In this document: positions 1-8,309 of the stretch, in pieces
How the letters are laid out: each line of letters opens with the position of its first letter
How positions within the stretch are numbered: the first letter of the stretch is position 1
Assembly: GCA_002316015.1 (NCBI GenBank)
Contig: DCCS01000032.1
Coordinates: forward strand, 107,317 to 171,316
Origin: Prevotellaceae bacterium UBA1075
Lineage (GTDB): Bacteria; Bacteroidota; Bacteroidia; Bacteroidales; Bacteroidaceae
Reading direction: 5' to 3'
Length of the DNA stretch: 64,000 nt
Translations under genes and position numbers: made by a program
Notes under the pieces: model-generated
What the model saw: only the letters and a program-made list of their open reading frames with translations
The model's database searches: none
Told to the model about the DNA's origin: nothing

Positions 1-132
1 CGTTTGATGCTCGGTGATGAGAAGATGGGCTACAATGCTGGCTACAGTTTCCACGGGCGCATGCTTGCCCTGGGACAGGTAGAGGGCGTGATGGCCACCG
101 TGGATGACGAACTGGGTGTCCACAGGAAATGA
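1..132 (+). CDS. uxuA: Mannonate dehydratase, C-terminal end (partial)
   Basis: The window opens inside this reading frame, so only the last 43 residues are visible. They include a GYSFHGRMLAL stretch followed by a VEGV segment, which resembles the C-terminal part of UxuA proteins (a PGYS..GR...LAE.RGVE pattern from memory). UxuA dehydrates D-mannonate to 2-keto-3-deoxygluconate in the cytoplasm. The assignment depends partly on context: an SDR oxidoreductase suited to making mannonate and a uronate isomerase follow on the same strand, completing a glucuronate degradation cluster. The 5' end lies outside the window. Confidence 0.65.
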   Translation, partial: RLMLGDEKMGYNAGYSFHGRMLALGQVEGVMATVDDELGVHRK

Positions 133-194
133 ATCGGATGCCCGTAGGAAATAAAGCATAAATAAACTATAATATTAATAAGAGGAGAGAACAC

Positions 195-1004
195 ATGTCA
201 TTGTTTGATATCAAAGGCCAGGTGGTGGTAATCACTGGAGGAACAGGAATACTTGGACGCGAGATAGGAGCATATCTGGCACATGAGGGCGCACAGGTGG
301 TGTTGCTTGGACGGCGCAAGAATGTGGGCGAAACTATTGTTCAGAACATCAGAGACAACGGTGGAAAAGCAGCCTTCATGACGTGTGATGTGACCGATGT
401 GGATGCTGTAGCCCAAGTTAGAGACAATATAGTAAGCCAGTACGGACAGGTGGACACTTTGCTCAACGCGGCAGGTGGCAATATGCCCGGAGCGACCATC
501 CCGCCAGGGAAAACGCTCTTTGATGTGAGTGTGGAAGAGTTCCAGCGGGTGCTCAACGTCAACCTCACCGGAACGCTCATTCCCACGCAGGCTTTCCTGG
601 TGCCCATGGCAAAGGCGGGGCATGGTAGCATCGTGAACTTCAGCAGTATGGCGGCATTCCGCCCACTGACCCGCGTGATGGGTTACGCGGCAGCCAAGGC
701 TGGCATCAGCAACCTCACAGCCTTCCTGGCCAACGAGGTTGCCTCGAAGTTCAGCCCGTCCATCCGCGTCAACGCCATTGCCCCAGGCTTCTTCCTCACC
801 GACCAGAACCGCTCACTGCTGACCAACGAGGATGGGTCACTCACCGCGAGAGGCGAGGATGTGATACGCCAGACCCCGTTCAAACGCTTTGGAAATCCCA
901 AAGAATTGTGTGGTACAATTCAGTATCTTATCAGCGAAGCATCCAGTTTTGTCACAGGTACAGTTGCTGTGGTAGATGGGGGGTTCAACGTCTTTGCCAT
1001 TTAA
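195..1004 (+). CDS. SDR-family oxidoreductase, probable D-mannonate oxidoreductase (fructuronate reductase)
   Basis: A 269-residue classical short-chain dehydrogenase. The nucleotide-binding TGGTGILG motif is at residues 14-21, NAAGG at 91-95, the catalytic serine at about 150-151 and YAAAK (Y164, K168) after it. An AGAGGAGAG Shine-Dalgarno-like stretch sits a few bases before the ATG. It lies between uxuA and uxaC, so the inferred role is NAD(P)H-linked interconversion of D-fructuronate and D-mannonate in the cytoplasm. This would be an SDR solution in place of the long-chain polyol-dehydrogenase-type UxuB of E. coli. The enzyme class is secure. The substrate is inferred from neighbours, and another polyol or keto-sugar is possible. 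Confidence 0.85.
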   Translation: MSLFDIKGQVVVITGGTGILGREIGAYLAHEGAQVVLLGRRKNVGETIVQNIRDNGGKAAFMTCDVTDVDAVAQVRDNIVSQYGQVDTLLNAAGGNMPGATIPPGKTLFDVSVEEFQRVLNVNLTGTLIPTQAFLVPMAKAGHGSIVNFSSMAAFRPLTRVMGYAAAKAGISNLTAFLANEVASKFSPSIRVNAIAPGFFLTDQNRSLLTNEDGSLTARGEDVIRQTPFKRFGNPKELCGTIQYLISEASSFVTGTVAVVDGGFNVFAI

Positions 1005-1158
1005 TGTTTCAGGATACAAGAAGAATTCCCGCTTATTATGACTTTTGGGTTGGGGAAGGATGTTTGTCCTTGTGATGGAAACGCCCCCTCTGACCCGGAA
1101 AGTGTGAGGTATTTTGTGCAAAAGTTTATCCCCCAAACACTACAAACAAGAAGGAGAA

Positions 1159-2568
1159 ATGAATACACAAACGTTCATGAGCCAGGATTTCCTGCTCGAC
1201 ACAGAGACAGCCAGACTCCTGTACCACGAGGAGGCGGCTTCCCTGCCTATCATTGACTACCACTGTCACCTCAACCCCAAGGAAATAGCTTTGGATCACA
1301 AGTTCCGAAGCATCACTGAATTGTGGCTGGGAGGCGACCACTACAAATGGCGTGCCCTGCGTGCCAATGGAGTTGACGAACACTTCATCACAGGGGAAGC
1401 CTCTGACTGGGAGAAGTTTGAGAAATGGGCAGAGACCATGCCCTACTGCATGCGCAACCCGCTTTATCATTGGACACACCTGGAATTGCGCACAGCCTTT
1501 GGCATACAAGACATACTTAAGCCGGAGACGGCACGCGATATCTACGACCGCTGCAACGAGATGCTGGAACGCCCGGAATTCTCGGCACGTGGACTGATGA
1601 GACGCTATAAGGTGGAGGCAGTGTGCACTACCGACGACCCTGCCGATACGCTCGAGCATCACCAGGCCATACGTGAGAGTGGCTTCGAGGTGAAAGTGCT
1701 GCCCGCATGGCGACCCGACAAGGCTCTGGCCATCAACAAGCCAAAGGAGTATCTGGACTACATCAACACGCTTGGAAAGTCAGCCGATGTGAGCATACAC
1801 GACTACGCCACTCTGTTGGAGGCTCTACAGAAGAGGCACGACTTTTTTGCACAGCAAGGATGCCGTCTGTCTGACCATGGAATCAGCCGTTTCCCGTGGA
1901 AGCCCTGTAGTGACGTACAGGCCAACAACATTCTGGGCAAGGCACTCAGCAGACAACAGGTGAGTGACGAGGAACATGAGCAGTTCAGCACCGCACTCCT
2001 GCTCGCACTGGCCAGGATGGATGCGCAGAGTGGCTGGACTCAGCAGTTCCACTATGGCCCCATGCGGAACAACAACACACGCATGTTCAAACGGCTGGGC
2101 CCCGATGCAGGCTACGACAGCATTGGCACGCAAGACACATCCGAGACGATGTCACGCTTCCTCGATGCTCTCGACAGCGAGGGCATGCTGACACAAACCA
2201 TCCTGTACTGCATCAACCCCTCTGACAACGAGATGCTTGCTACCATGGTTGGCAATTTCCAGCAGGGGCCTCTGCCGGGAAAGATACAAATGGGCAGTGG
2301 CTGGTGGTTCAATGACCAACTTGACGGAATGGAGCGCCAGATGAACGCACTCTCTCTGCAGGGTTTGTTGAGCCGCTTTGTAGGCATGCTTACCGACAGC
2401 CGCTCGTTCCTTTCCTATCCTCGCCACGAGTATTTCCGCAGGTGCCTGTGCCGTATGATAGGCCGTGATGTGGAGGCTGGCCTGCTACCCATGAGCGAGA
2501 TGCCTTTCATCCGTCAGATGGTACGCGACATCTGCTACTATAATGCCAAGCGGTACTTCCGCTTCTAG
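1159..2568 (+). CDS. uxaC: Uronate isomerase (glucuronate isomerase)
   Basis: A 469-residue protein, almost the length of E. coli UxaC. It converts D-glucuronate to D-fructuronate (and D-galacturonate to D-tagaturonate), the first step of hexuronate breakdown. The N-terminal DYHCHLNP motif (residues 33-40) is the metal-binding HxH signature of this amidohydrolase-fold family. I place the start at 1159 because AAGAAGGAG lies just before that ATG; an in-frame ATG 45 bases upstream has no such site. It is the last gene of the uxuA-SDR-uxaC cluster and is followed by a strong hairpin. Confidence 0.95.
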   Translation: MNTQTFMSQDFLLDTETARLLYHEEAASLPIIDYHCHLNPKEIALDHKFRSITELWLGGDHYKWRALRANGVDEHFITGEASDWEKFEKWAETMPYCMRNPLYHWTHLELRTAFGIQDILKPETARDIYDRCNEMLERPEFSARGLMRRYKVEAVCTTDDPADTLEHHQAIRESGFEVKVLPAWRPDKALAINKPKEYLDYINTLGKSADVSIHDYATLLEALQKRHDFFAQQGCRLSDHGISRFPWKPCSDVQANNILGKALSRQQVSDEEHEQFSTALLLALARMDAQSGWTQQFHYGPMRNNNTRMFKRLGPDAGYDSIGTQDTSETMSRFLDALDSEGMLTQTILYCINPSDNEMLATMVGNFQQGPLPGKIQMGSGWWFNDQLDGMERQMNALSLQGLLSRFVGMLTDSRSFLSYPRHEYFRRCLCRMIGRDVEAGLLPMSEMPFIRQMVRDICYYNAKRYFRF

Positions 2569-2585
2569 TCAGACACTCATCGCAT

Positions 2586-2634
2586 ATAAGCCGGGGGGCG
2601 GTAAAGTGAAAATACCTTACCGCCCCCGGCTTAT
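2586..2634 (+). terminator. Hairpin terminator after uxaC
   Basis: A long G+C-rich inverted repeat (arms 2586-2604 and 2617-2634, one bulged G, 12-base loop) lies just after the uxaC stop. A run of T follows a few bases downstream (2639-2643). It probably ends the hexuronate operon. Confidence 0.8.
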
Positions 2635-2726
2635 GTCGTTTTTCCCCATTCCCGTCTAAAGACTTTTCGCACCACTTGGGCGGTTTTCAAAAAGAAATCA
2701 TTAGGACTTTTCGAAAAAGACAAAGA

Positions 2727-2765
2727 ACAGGGCTGAAACCTCGTGAGAAGTTCCAGCCCTGTTTT
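2727..2765. terminator. Hairpin between convergent genes, probably bidirectional
   Basis: Inverted repeat ACAGGGCTG...CAGCCCTGT (2727-2735 and 2754-2762) with T-rich sequence on the plus side. On the minus strand the hairpin is followed by a T-rich stretch as well. It lies between uxaC and the convergent lipoprotein gene and probably terminates the latter. Confidence 0.6.
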
Positions 2766-2811
2766 TGTGTTGTCGGAAAGTTTAGCAAGCAATAATGGGA
2801 AGTTCGCCCAT

Positions 2812-4305
2812 TTAGTACTTCGTGTTCTGTGGGTCAAAGTTTGTCCAGCCCTTCATCCAGTTGCTGGTACCATCGAAAGCACCGATGTAAGTCACTTTGT
2901 CGAAACCATCCCAACCATCGAACAAAGAATCGGCATTAAGACCCAGCAATTGACTGCCTGCGACGGGGGTGTAACCATCTGCCCCTACCAACGAAGCCCA
3001 GGTGTCGAAGTACTTGTTACTCTTCTCTGAGAAGAAGAAAGTGTTGCTGTATGACTTCTGGTTTTTGTCAATGTCCTTTTTGTTGGCAGCATCGTAGAGG
3101 TAGTCCTCGTATTTCTTGTTGGCGTCTGTGCCTATAGCGTCCATGCCTGCGAAATACACATTCTGGAGTTTGAACTTGCCATCCTTGGCATCCTGTACGC
3201 TATTTCCTTTCTCACCATCAACAATCAGACCGATAGGCCAACCCAAGGCCACGGAGTTGATGCAGTTGAGGTTGGAGGAACGGCGGATCTGCATGGCAGA
3301 CTGGAACTTGCCAAGCGCAGAACCATTGTTGGGATTGTAAGCTCCTGCGGTGATGTAGTCGGTGGCGTTCTGGAACTTGTCATCCAAGACTTTTGGACCT
3401 ACGAATGTAATGTTGGAGAAGGTGGCGGTTGTGCGGGGATCCACAGTGGCACCATCACTGCAGTTGTCGCTTTCGAAACCATTACTCTGCGAGATATCCG
3501 CTATCTTGCTGTCACGAAGTGAAAGACCATACTGCACTTTTCCCGAGAAACCATTGTCGGTATCGAAGTCATCGTCCCAGCCCTTATAGGCCACGAGATA
3601 TTTGCTGTTTACTGATCCGCCAAACCACTCGAAGGAGTCATCGTTGGAATATGATACCTGCACATGGTCAATCTGTGTGCCTGAACCTACAGAACCTAAC
3701 GTCAAGCCATTGATTTCCTTGTCTTTCTGGAACGGATAGCCAGCGAACTCAATGCGTACATAACTCAGAACTCCCGAATTGTCGGTGTCATCGTTACCGC
3801 CATGCTTGGTGCGGGGGCCGCCCTCTATCTGTTGCTCACTCTTGTTGTTCTTGGCTTTTCCGCAGAGGATGATGCCCCCCCAGTCACCAGGTCTTCTTTT
3901 CCCAGCCGCTTCTTCCGAAGTGAATACGATAGGAGCATCGGCTGTTCCCTTGGCAATGAGTTTGCCGCCACGTTCTGCGATGAGGGCTGCTTTGGTTTGC
4001 TTGTCGCCCTTGATGATGGTGCCAGGCTCGATGGTGAGTTCGGCACCTTTTGCTATATAAACCCAGCCCTTGAGGAGATAGGTGCCTTTCTTCAATGTCT
4101 GTTTTCCTGTAAACACAATTTCCTGGTCGCCGTTTCCAATGACATTGCCTTGGGAATTCTCCTTGCCGTCCTCACTGAAGAGGATCTGGTTGTAAGCCTT
4201 CAGACCACCATCGGTTGGCACTGGATTGTCATTCTCACTGCAACTGCCCAACATGGTTGAGACTGCAAGGATGCCCATGCACCCGAATAAAAACATTTTG
4301 TTCAT
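2812..4305 (-). CDS. Lipoprotein with beta-helix-like repeats, partner of a TonB receptor
   Basis: About 497 residues. The N-terminus is a lipoprotein signal with lipobox LGSC (acylated Cys22); the acidic residues after it (SENDN) resemble Bacteroidota surface-export signals. The body is rich in short Gly/Asn-punctuated strands (such as ELTIEPGTIIKG and APIVFTS), like a right-handed beta-helix. I see no enzyme motif. It lies about 40 bases downstream of a TonB-dependent receptor gene on the same strand, in the place where SusD-type proteins often sit, but it is not SusD-like. A surface role in binding the receptor's substrate is inferred. I chose the ATG at 4305, which gives a compact signal peptide; an ATG at 4329 is the alternative. 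Confidence 0.75.
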   Translation of the reverse strand: MNKMFLFGCMGILAVSTMLGSCSENDNPVPTDGGLKAYNQILFSEDGKENSQGNVIGNGDQEIVFTGKQTLKKGTYLLKGWVYIAKGAELTIEPGTIIKGDKQTKAALIAERGGKLIAKGTADAPIVFTSEEAAGKRRPGDWGGIILCGKAKNNKSEQQIEGGPRTKHGGNDDTDNSGVLSYVRIEFAGYPFQKDKEINGLTLGSVGSGTQIDHVQVSYSNDDSFEWFGGSVNSKYLVAYKGWDDDFDTDNGFSGKVQYGLSLRDSKIADISQSNGFESDNCSDGATVDPRTTATFSNITFVGPKVLDDKFQNATDYITAGAYNPNNGSALGKFQSAMQIRRSSNLNCINSVALGWPIGLIVDGEKGNSVQDAKDGKFKLQNVYFAGMDAIGTDANKKYEDYLYDAANKKDIDKNQKSYSNTFFFSEKSNKYFDTWASLVGADGYTPVAGSQLLGLNADSLFDGWDGFDKVTYIGAFDGTSNWMKGWTNFDPQNTKY

Positions 4306-4346
4306 CTTGTTCTTGTTTATGTTAAACAATCGTCTGATTTTATCTC

Positions 4347-7283
4347 TTAGAATTTATAGATGGCCTGCAAGCCAATGTTTCGGCCTGGCTTGTAGCATCT
4401 CGAAACCTCTTCTATTGTTTTCTTGCTCCCGTTGCTGTAAGTCACATCGGCAAACTGCTTGTAGTATATCTTCTCTGCAAGAAGGTCTCTCACATTGAGT
4501 TTGATTTCCAGGTGACTTCCGAATTTTTTGGACAGTGAGAGGTCGATGGTATTGCGTGGCATCTCGTAACTGTGAGGTACTCTGGCGTTGGTGTCGTCAC
4601 CGGTCGTTCCCTCGCTTCTTCCCACACCGATGATTCGCTTTCCGATGCGGTTGTAAAGCAGGGCAATGTCCAACTTCAGAGGCTCGTTCTTATAGAAGAC
4701 ACCTGTGTTGATGAGATATGGCGACTGGCCCTGCATCGGTCTGTTCTCCTCTTTCGCGCCTTTCTCGAATTGTATCCTGCTCTTGATAAAGGCTCCATTG
4801 AAAGACCATGAGAAGTCCTTGAGCCCGATGAAGTCCAAACTTTTTCTGATGTCCAGTTCTATGCCGTAGTTGTTGGCGCTCTTCGCATTCTTGTAACTGT
4901 AGGTGAGGTCGGTGCCGCCCTGCACGGTGTATGTCCATTCGATTGGGGAGTCGAAATGCTTGTAAAAGAGTGCCAGTGAGACAACCTCTCCATGGGACGG
5001 ATACCACTCATAGCGAAGGTCGAGGTTATCGATATAGCAGCTCTTTAGTTCCGTGTTTCCCTGGACATCGCTGGCAAGGTCGAAGTCATAATACACCGAA
5101 GTCGATACCTCACGGAACTCTGGCCGGTTGATGTTGCGCCCGTAAGACATGCGTGCCTGGTGACGGTCGTTGAATTTGTATGTTGTATTGAGAGAGGGGA
5201 AAAAGTCATCGGTCTTGTAGTGGTGGCTCGTCTCGCTCTTCTCGTAGTCACGGGTGTTGGAGATGAGCTCCATGTCGTTGTGCTCGAAGCGGACACCCGC
5301 ATGGACCCCGAGTTTGCCAAATGGGAGCGAAGCCGCCAGGTATCCGGCTCCCAAAGTGTTGTGCCCGCGATAGTTGTTGCGCATATGCTTCTCCTCCAGG
5401 AGATACAACTTGTCATATCCCATGTTCGACTCGTCAGAAAGAAGGGTAGGGATGTCGTTGTGGCGGAAGTCTGAAGGTAAATTGTTGTCGGAGGCATTCC
5501 AGTTGTATATGAAGCTGCGGGTCTGGTATTGCCGGGTGCGATACTCCCCGTAAGCACCCACCTGCAGGTCTGGCTCGAAGCTGCCGAACTTAAAGTGGTG
5601 CTTTTCGTTGACGCCAAGAGAGAGAATGTGTTCATCAAGTTGAGTCCACTCACGTGATATGTCGTTTCCTGTACTCAAGGCAAGGTCACCCCATTCTCCC
5701 TGCGCGTCGGTGATGAGGTATCTTCGGCGGTCAGGCAATAGCCGGTTGGCATACGCGTACCCCGCACTCCAGTCAAGGGCGTCGCTGGTGAAGTTGTGCT
5801 TTCCCGTAAATTGACCATTGTATGTGGTTCGGCTGCGGTAGTAATACTCTGCGCTGTGCTCGTTGTCTGATTGGGCGCTCACACCCTCACGCCATGTATA
5901 GCGAGAGTTGGCCAGCTGGTTGAAGATGTTCTTGAACTGGTACTTTTGGTTGCCGTCTTTCGAGAGGAGCGTGAAATTGAGCATCGAGCCGAGCCGAACA
6001 TTGTTGTTGTATTGGTCGTCAACGGAGTGGCGGAGGTAATTCGGCCTGTCATTTGTCGCATCATATATACCGAAGAGGTTGTTCTCCATGTTGTTGTAAG
6101 TGCGGTATTCGTTGGTGTAGTTGAGGGCCGCAAGCATGCCGAGTGTTCTTCCACCCATATTCCAACGATGATTGAGGCTTGCGGCAAGTTTCAGGTCGCC
6201 CAGCGGCTTCTTCGATTTTACGTGCCAGTCGTTGTTGAAACCGTTCCCCAAGAGTGATGTGGCGTAATCTGCCACCTGCTTGCCACTTGGATCCAGTTGT
6301 GGTTTCAATGTCGACAAGATACCACCATTCAAGTGCCTCAATCCGTTGTCGAAACCGAGAAAGTCCGTTCCTGACCCTTTCGAGTAGGAAAAGTCTCTGA
6401 AAACGGATGAAGTGTTCCAGTTCCCGCCTACGGATATGTTGAAATTGTTTTCCGTGGGTATCTCCTTGGTGTTGACGATGATGAAACCACCCGAATAATC
6501 GGCCGGATATTCAGCGGCGGGTGACTTCACGATGGTGAGGTTGTCGATTTGGGAACTTGGAATGATGTCGAAGGAGAAAGCCCTGGAGTCCGCCTCCGAA
6601 CTTGGCACCGCCCCTCCGTTCACCCACACGTTGTTGTAACGCTGTGACAATCCTCGCACCATCACAAATTTATCGTCTATGAGGCTCACTCCAGGTACAC
6701 GCCTGATCACCTCACCCGCGTTAGTGTCCTGTGTACGCGATATTTCTTGGGCCGAAACATTACTCACGATGACGGGGCTGTTCTTGGCGGCCCGTATCAT
6801 GGCCGCATCCGTATTGCGCATTTCCACAGCGGCCACGGTCACCTCATTCATTTGCTGTTCATCGGGCAGCAGGGCTATGGTCAACATCTCGTTTCCTGAT
6901 GTGTCATTCTTCTCAGAAAAATCCAGGGAATCGCCCTTTTCGGAAATCACGTGCGAACCATCATCCTTCTTCACTCCACCCACTTGAACCCCGTCAATTT
7001 TTTGGGCTTTGTACCCTATATAATTTATATATAATGTGTAAGTCTTGTCTTTCTGCAATCCACTGAGGGTGAAGTTGCCCTCCATGTTGGTGACAGCCCT
7101 GATGCTGTCGGGTTTCGGCGAAATCACGCCTTCATCGCTTCCCACAGCTAAAACTTTTGCCCCGATGAGTGTCTCCTTCGTGTTCTTGTCAATAACGACA
7201 CCTTTGATTTTTTGTGCCATCGACTGAAAACTAACGGTCGCAAGCAACCCCCATAAAATAATCCTCCCTCTTTTCAGTTTCAT
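4347..7283 (-). CDS. TonB-dependent outer-membrane receptor
   Basis: About 978 residues with a signal peptide ending SMA|Q (cleavage near residue 23). An N-terminal CarboxypepD_reg-like domain follows (IKGVVIDKNTKETLIGAKV onward), then a plug domain (PVIVSNVSAQEISRTQD, with RVPGVSLID and VRGLSQRYNNVWVNG), then a long barrel region with alternating aromatic strands ending in YKF. It should import a large or scarce substrate across the outer membrane using TonB-ExbBD energy. The downstream lipoprotein is probably its partner. No SusD, glycosidase or siderophore gene is adjacent, so the substrate is unknown. The start at 7283 gives a clean signal peptide; ATGs at 7319 and 7304 are alternatives. 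Confidence 0.92.
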   Translation of the reverse strand: MKLKRGRIILWGLLATVSFQSMAQKIKGVVIDKNTKETLIGAKVLAVGSDEGVISPKPDSIRAVTNMEGNFTLSGLQKDKTYTLYINYIGYKAQKIDGVQVGGVKKDDGSHVISEKGDSLDFSEKNDTSGNEMLTIALLPDEQQMNEVTVAAVEMRNTDAAMIRAAKNSPVIVSNVSAQEISRTQDTNAGEVIRRVPGVSLIDDKFVMVRGLSQRYNNVWVNGGAVPSSEADSRAFSFDIIPSSQIDNLTIVKSPAAEYPADYSGGFIIVNTKEIPTENNFNISVGGNWNTSSVFRDFSYSKGSGTDFLGFDNGLRHLNGGILSTLKPQLDPSGKQVADYATSLLGNGFNNDWHVKSKKPLGDLKLAASLNHRWNMGGRTLGMLAALNYTNEYRTYNNMENNLFGIYDATNDRPNYLRHSVDDQYNNNVRLGSMLNFTLLSKDGNQKYQFKNIFNQLANSRYTWREGVSAQSDNEHSAEYYYRSRTTYNGQFTGKHNFTSDALDWSAGYAYANRLLPDRRRYLITDAQGEWGDLALSTGNDISREWTQLDEHILSLGVNEKHHFKFGSFEPDLQVGAYGEYRTRQYQTRSFIYNWNASDNNLPSDFRHNDIPTLLSDESNMGYDKLYLLEEKHMRNNYRGHNTLGAGYLAASLPFGKLGVHAGVRFEHNDMELISNTRDYEKSETSHHYKTDDFFPSLNTTYKFNDRHQARMSYGRNINRPEFREVSTSVYYDFDLASDVQGNTELKSCYIDNLDLRYEWYPSHGEVVSLALFYKHFDSPIEWTYTVQGGTDLTYSYKNAKSANNYGIELDIRKSLDFIGLKDFSWSFNGAFIKSRIQFEKGAKEENRPMQGQSPYLINTGVFYKNEPLKLDIALLYNRIGKRIIGVGRSEGTTGDDTNARVPHSYEMPRNTIDLSLSKKFGSHLEIKLNVRDLLAEKIYYKQFADVTYSNGSKKTIEEVSRCYKPGRNIGLQAIYKF

Positions 7284-7361
7284 GCCTATATGTTCGTTAT
7301 ACATCTTGTTGCTTTGCATCCTTTGCCTGGGTAAGCGTTATTCCCTTCTTGGCTTCGGTTG

Positions 7362-7369
7362 CAAAAGTA
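7362..7369 (-). promoter_or_regulatory. Bacteroidota-type -7 box for the TonB receptor operon
   Basis: On the minus strand this reads TACTTTTG, an exact match to TAnnTTTG, roughly 80-90 bases before the receptor start. I found no convincing -33 TTG at the usual spacing. Confidence 0.5.
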
Positions 7370-7517
7370 CATTGGTTTTGTTACAGGACTATAACGACAA
7401 GGTTTAGGGTTATTGACGAAATGGAGACAAATATATTACGCAAAACGGCAAGAGGGGAGTTCGTGGGCAGGACATCCCTCTTGCCGAAGCAATCTCGCGG
7501 CTATTGCTTTGGGCCTG

Positions 7518-8297
7518 TCAATCCTGTGTGGCTGCAGGCATGTGCGCGCCTTGCCTTATCCAGTCATCGACAAGCAGGCGTGCGATGGAGCACGCGTCGG
7601 GCAGGACGGGAAGCCGGTCGCGCGTGAACCATCCGCCCGCGCTCAGTTCTTCATTCTGAAGGTGCATTTCGCCACACTCATATCGAGCCGTGAAGCCAAC
7701 CATGAGCCCGCTGGGGTAGGGCCACGGCTGGCTGCCAAAGTATTGTATGTGGCTGATGGTGATGCCAGTCTCTTCCATTACCTCGCGGCGCACGCACTGT
7801 TCCAGTGTCTCTCCTGTCTCCACAAACCCCGCGACGAGTCCGTAATGCCGGTCCCGGAAGTTGCGCGCGTGTACCATCAGGATGCTGTCATCCCTCTCGA
7901 TGCGCACGATAATGGCAATGGCCAGGCTGGGCCACAATTCCTTGCGGCACTCTGTGCATTGCTTGCTGATGCCCGTCTGCCACCGCATGGGGGCCCCGCA
8001 CACACCGCAGAACCGGCTGTTCCGGTCAAAGTAAATGAGTTCTGCCCCCTTGCCCGCCAACAGGTAATCGTCCTCGGAGAGCAGGTTGTAACTCTGTCTC
8101 AGGGGCACCATGCGTCCCTCACGCAGCCCTGCGGGAGGGGCATCAGTGCGCAGGATATGGCACTGGTGTCCACCATGCGTGACACATGTCACACGGTTCC
8201 AGGGTTTCAGGACCAGGCCATCGGGAATGGCCAAGGGGATATTCCCCTCGTTGTCGAGCAGGATATCCCCTTGGCAGTAGATTAGATAACGGTCCAT
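7518..8297 (-). CDS. nudC: NADH pyrophosphatase (Nudix hydrolase with zinc ribbon)
   Basis: 259 residues, close to E. coli NudC (257). Four cysteines of a zinc ribbon are at 97, 100, 114 and 117. A complete Nudix box (GFVETGETLEQCVRREVMEE and on, about 157-179) is followed by SQPWPYP (189-195), the array that distinguishes the NADH pyrophosphatase subfamily. It splits NAD(H) into NMN(H) and AMP, and family members can also remove NAD caps from RNA. It starts 12 bases after the phosphoglucomutase stop on the same strand, so the two are probably co-transcribed. Confidence 0.95.
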   Translation of the reverse strand: MDRYLIYCQGDILLDNEGNIPLAIPDGLVLKPWNRVTCVTHGGHQCHILRTDAPPAGLREGRMVPLRQSYNLLSEDDYLLAGKGAELIYFDRNSRFCGVCGAPMRWQTGISKQCTECRKELWPSLAIAIIVRIERDDSILMVHARNFRDRHYGLVAGFVETGETLEQCVRREVMEETGITISHIQYFGSQPWPYPSGLMVGFTARYECGEMHLQNEELSAGGWFTRDRLPVLPDACSIARLLVDDWIRQGAHMPAATQD

Positions 8298-8309
8298 ACC
8301 GGGACGTTT

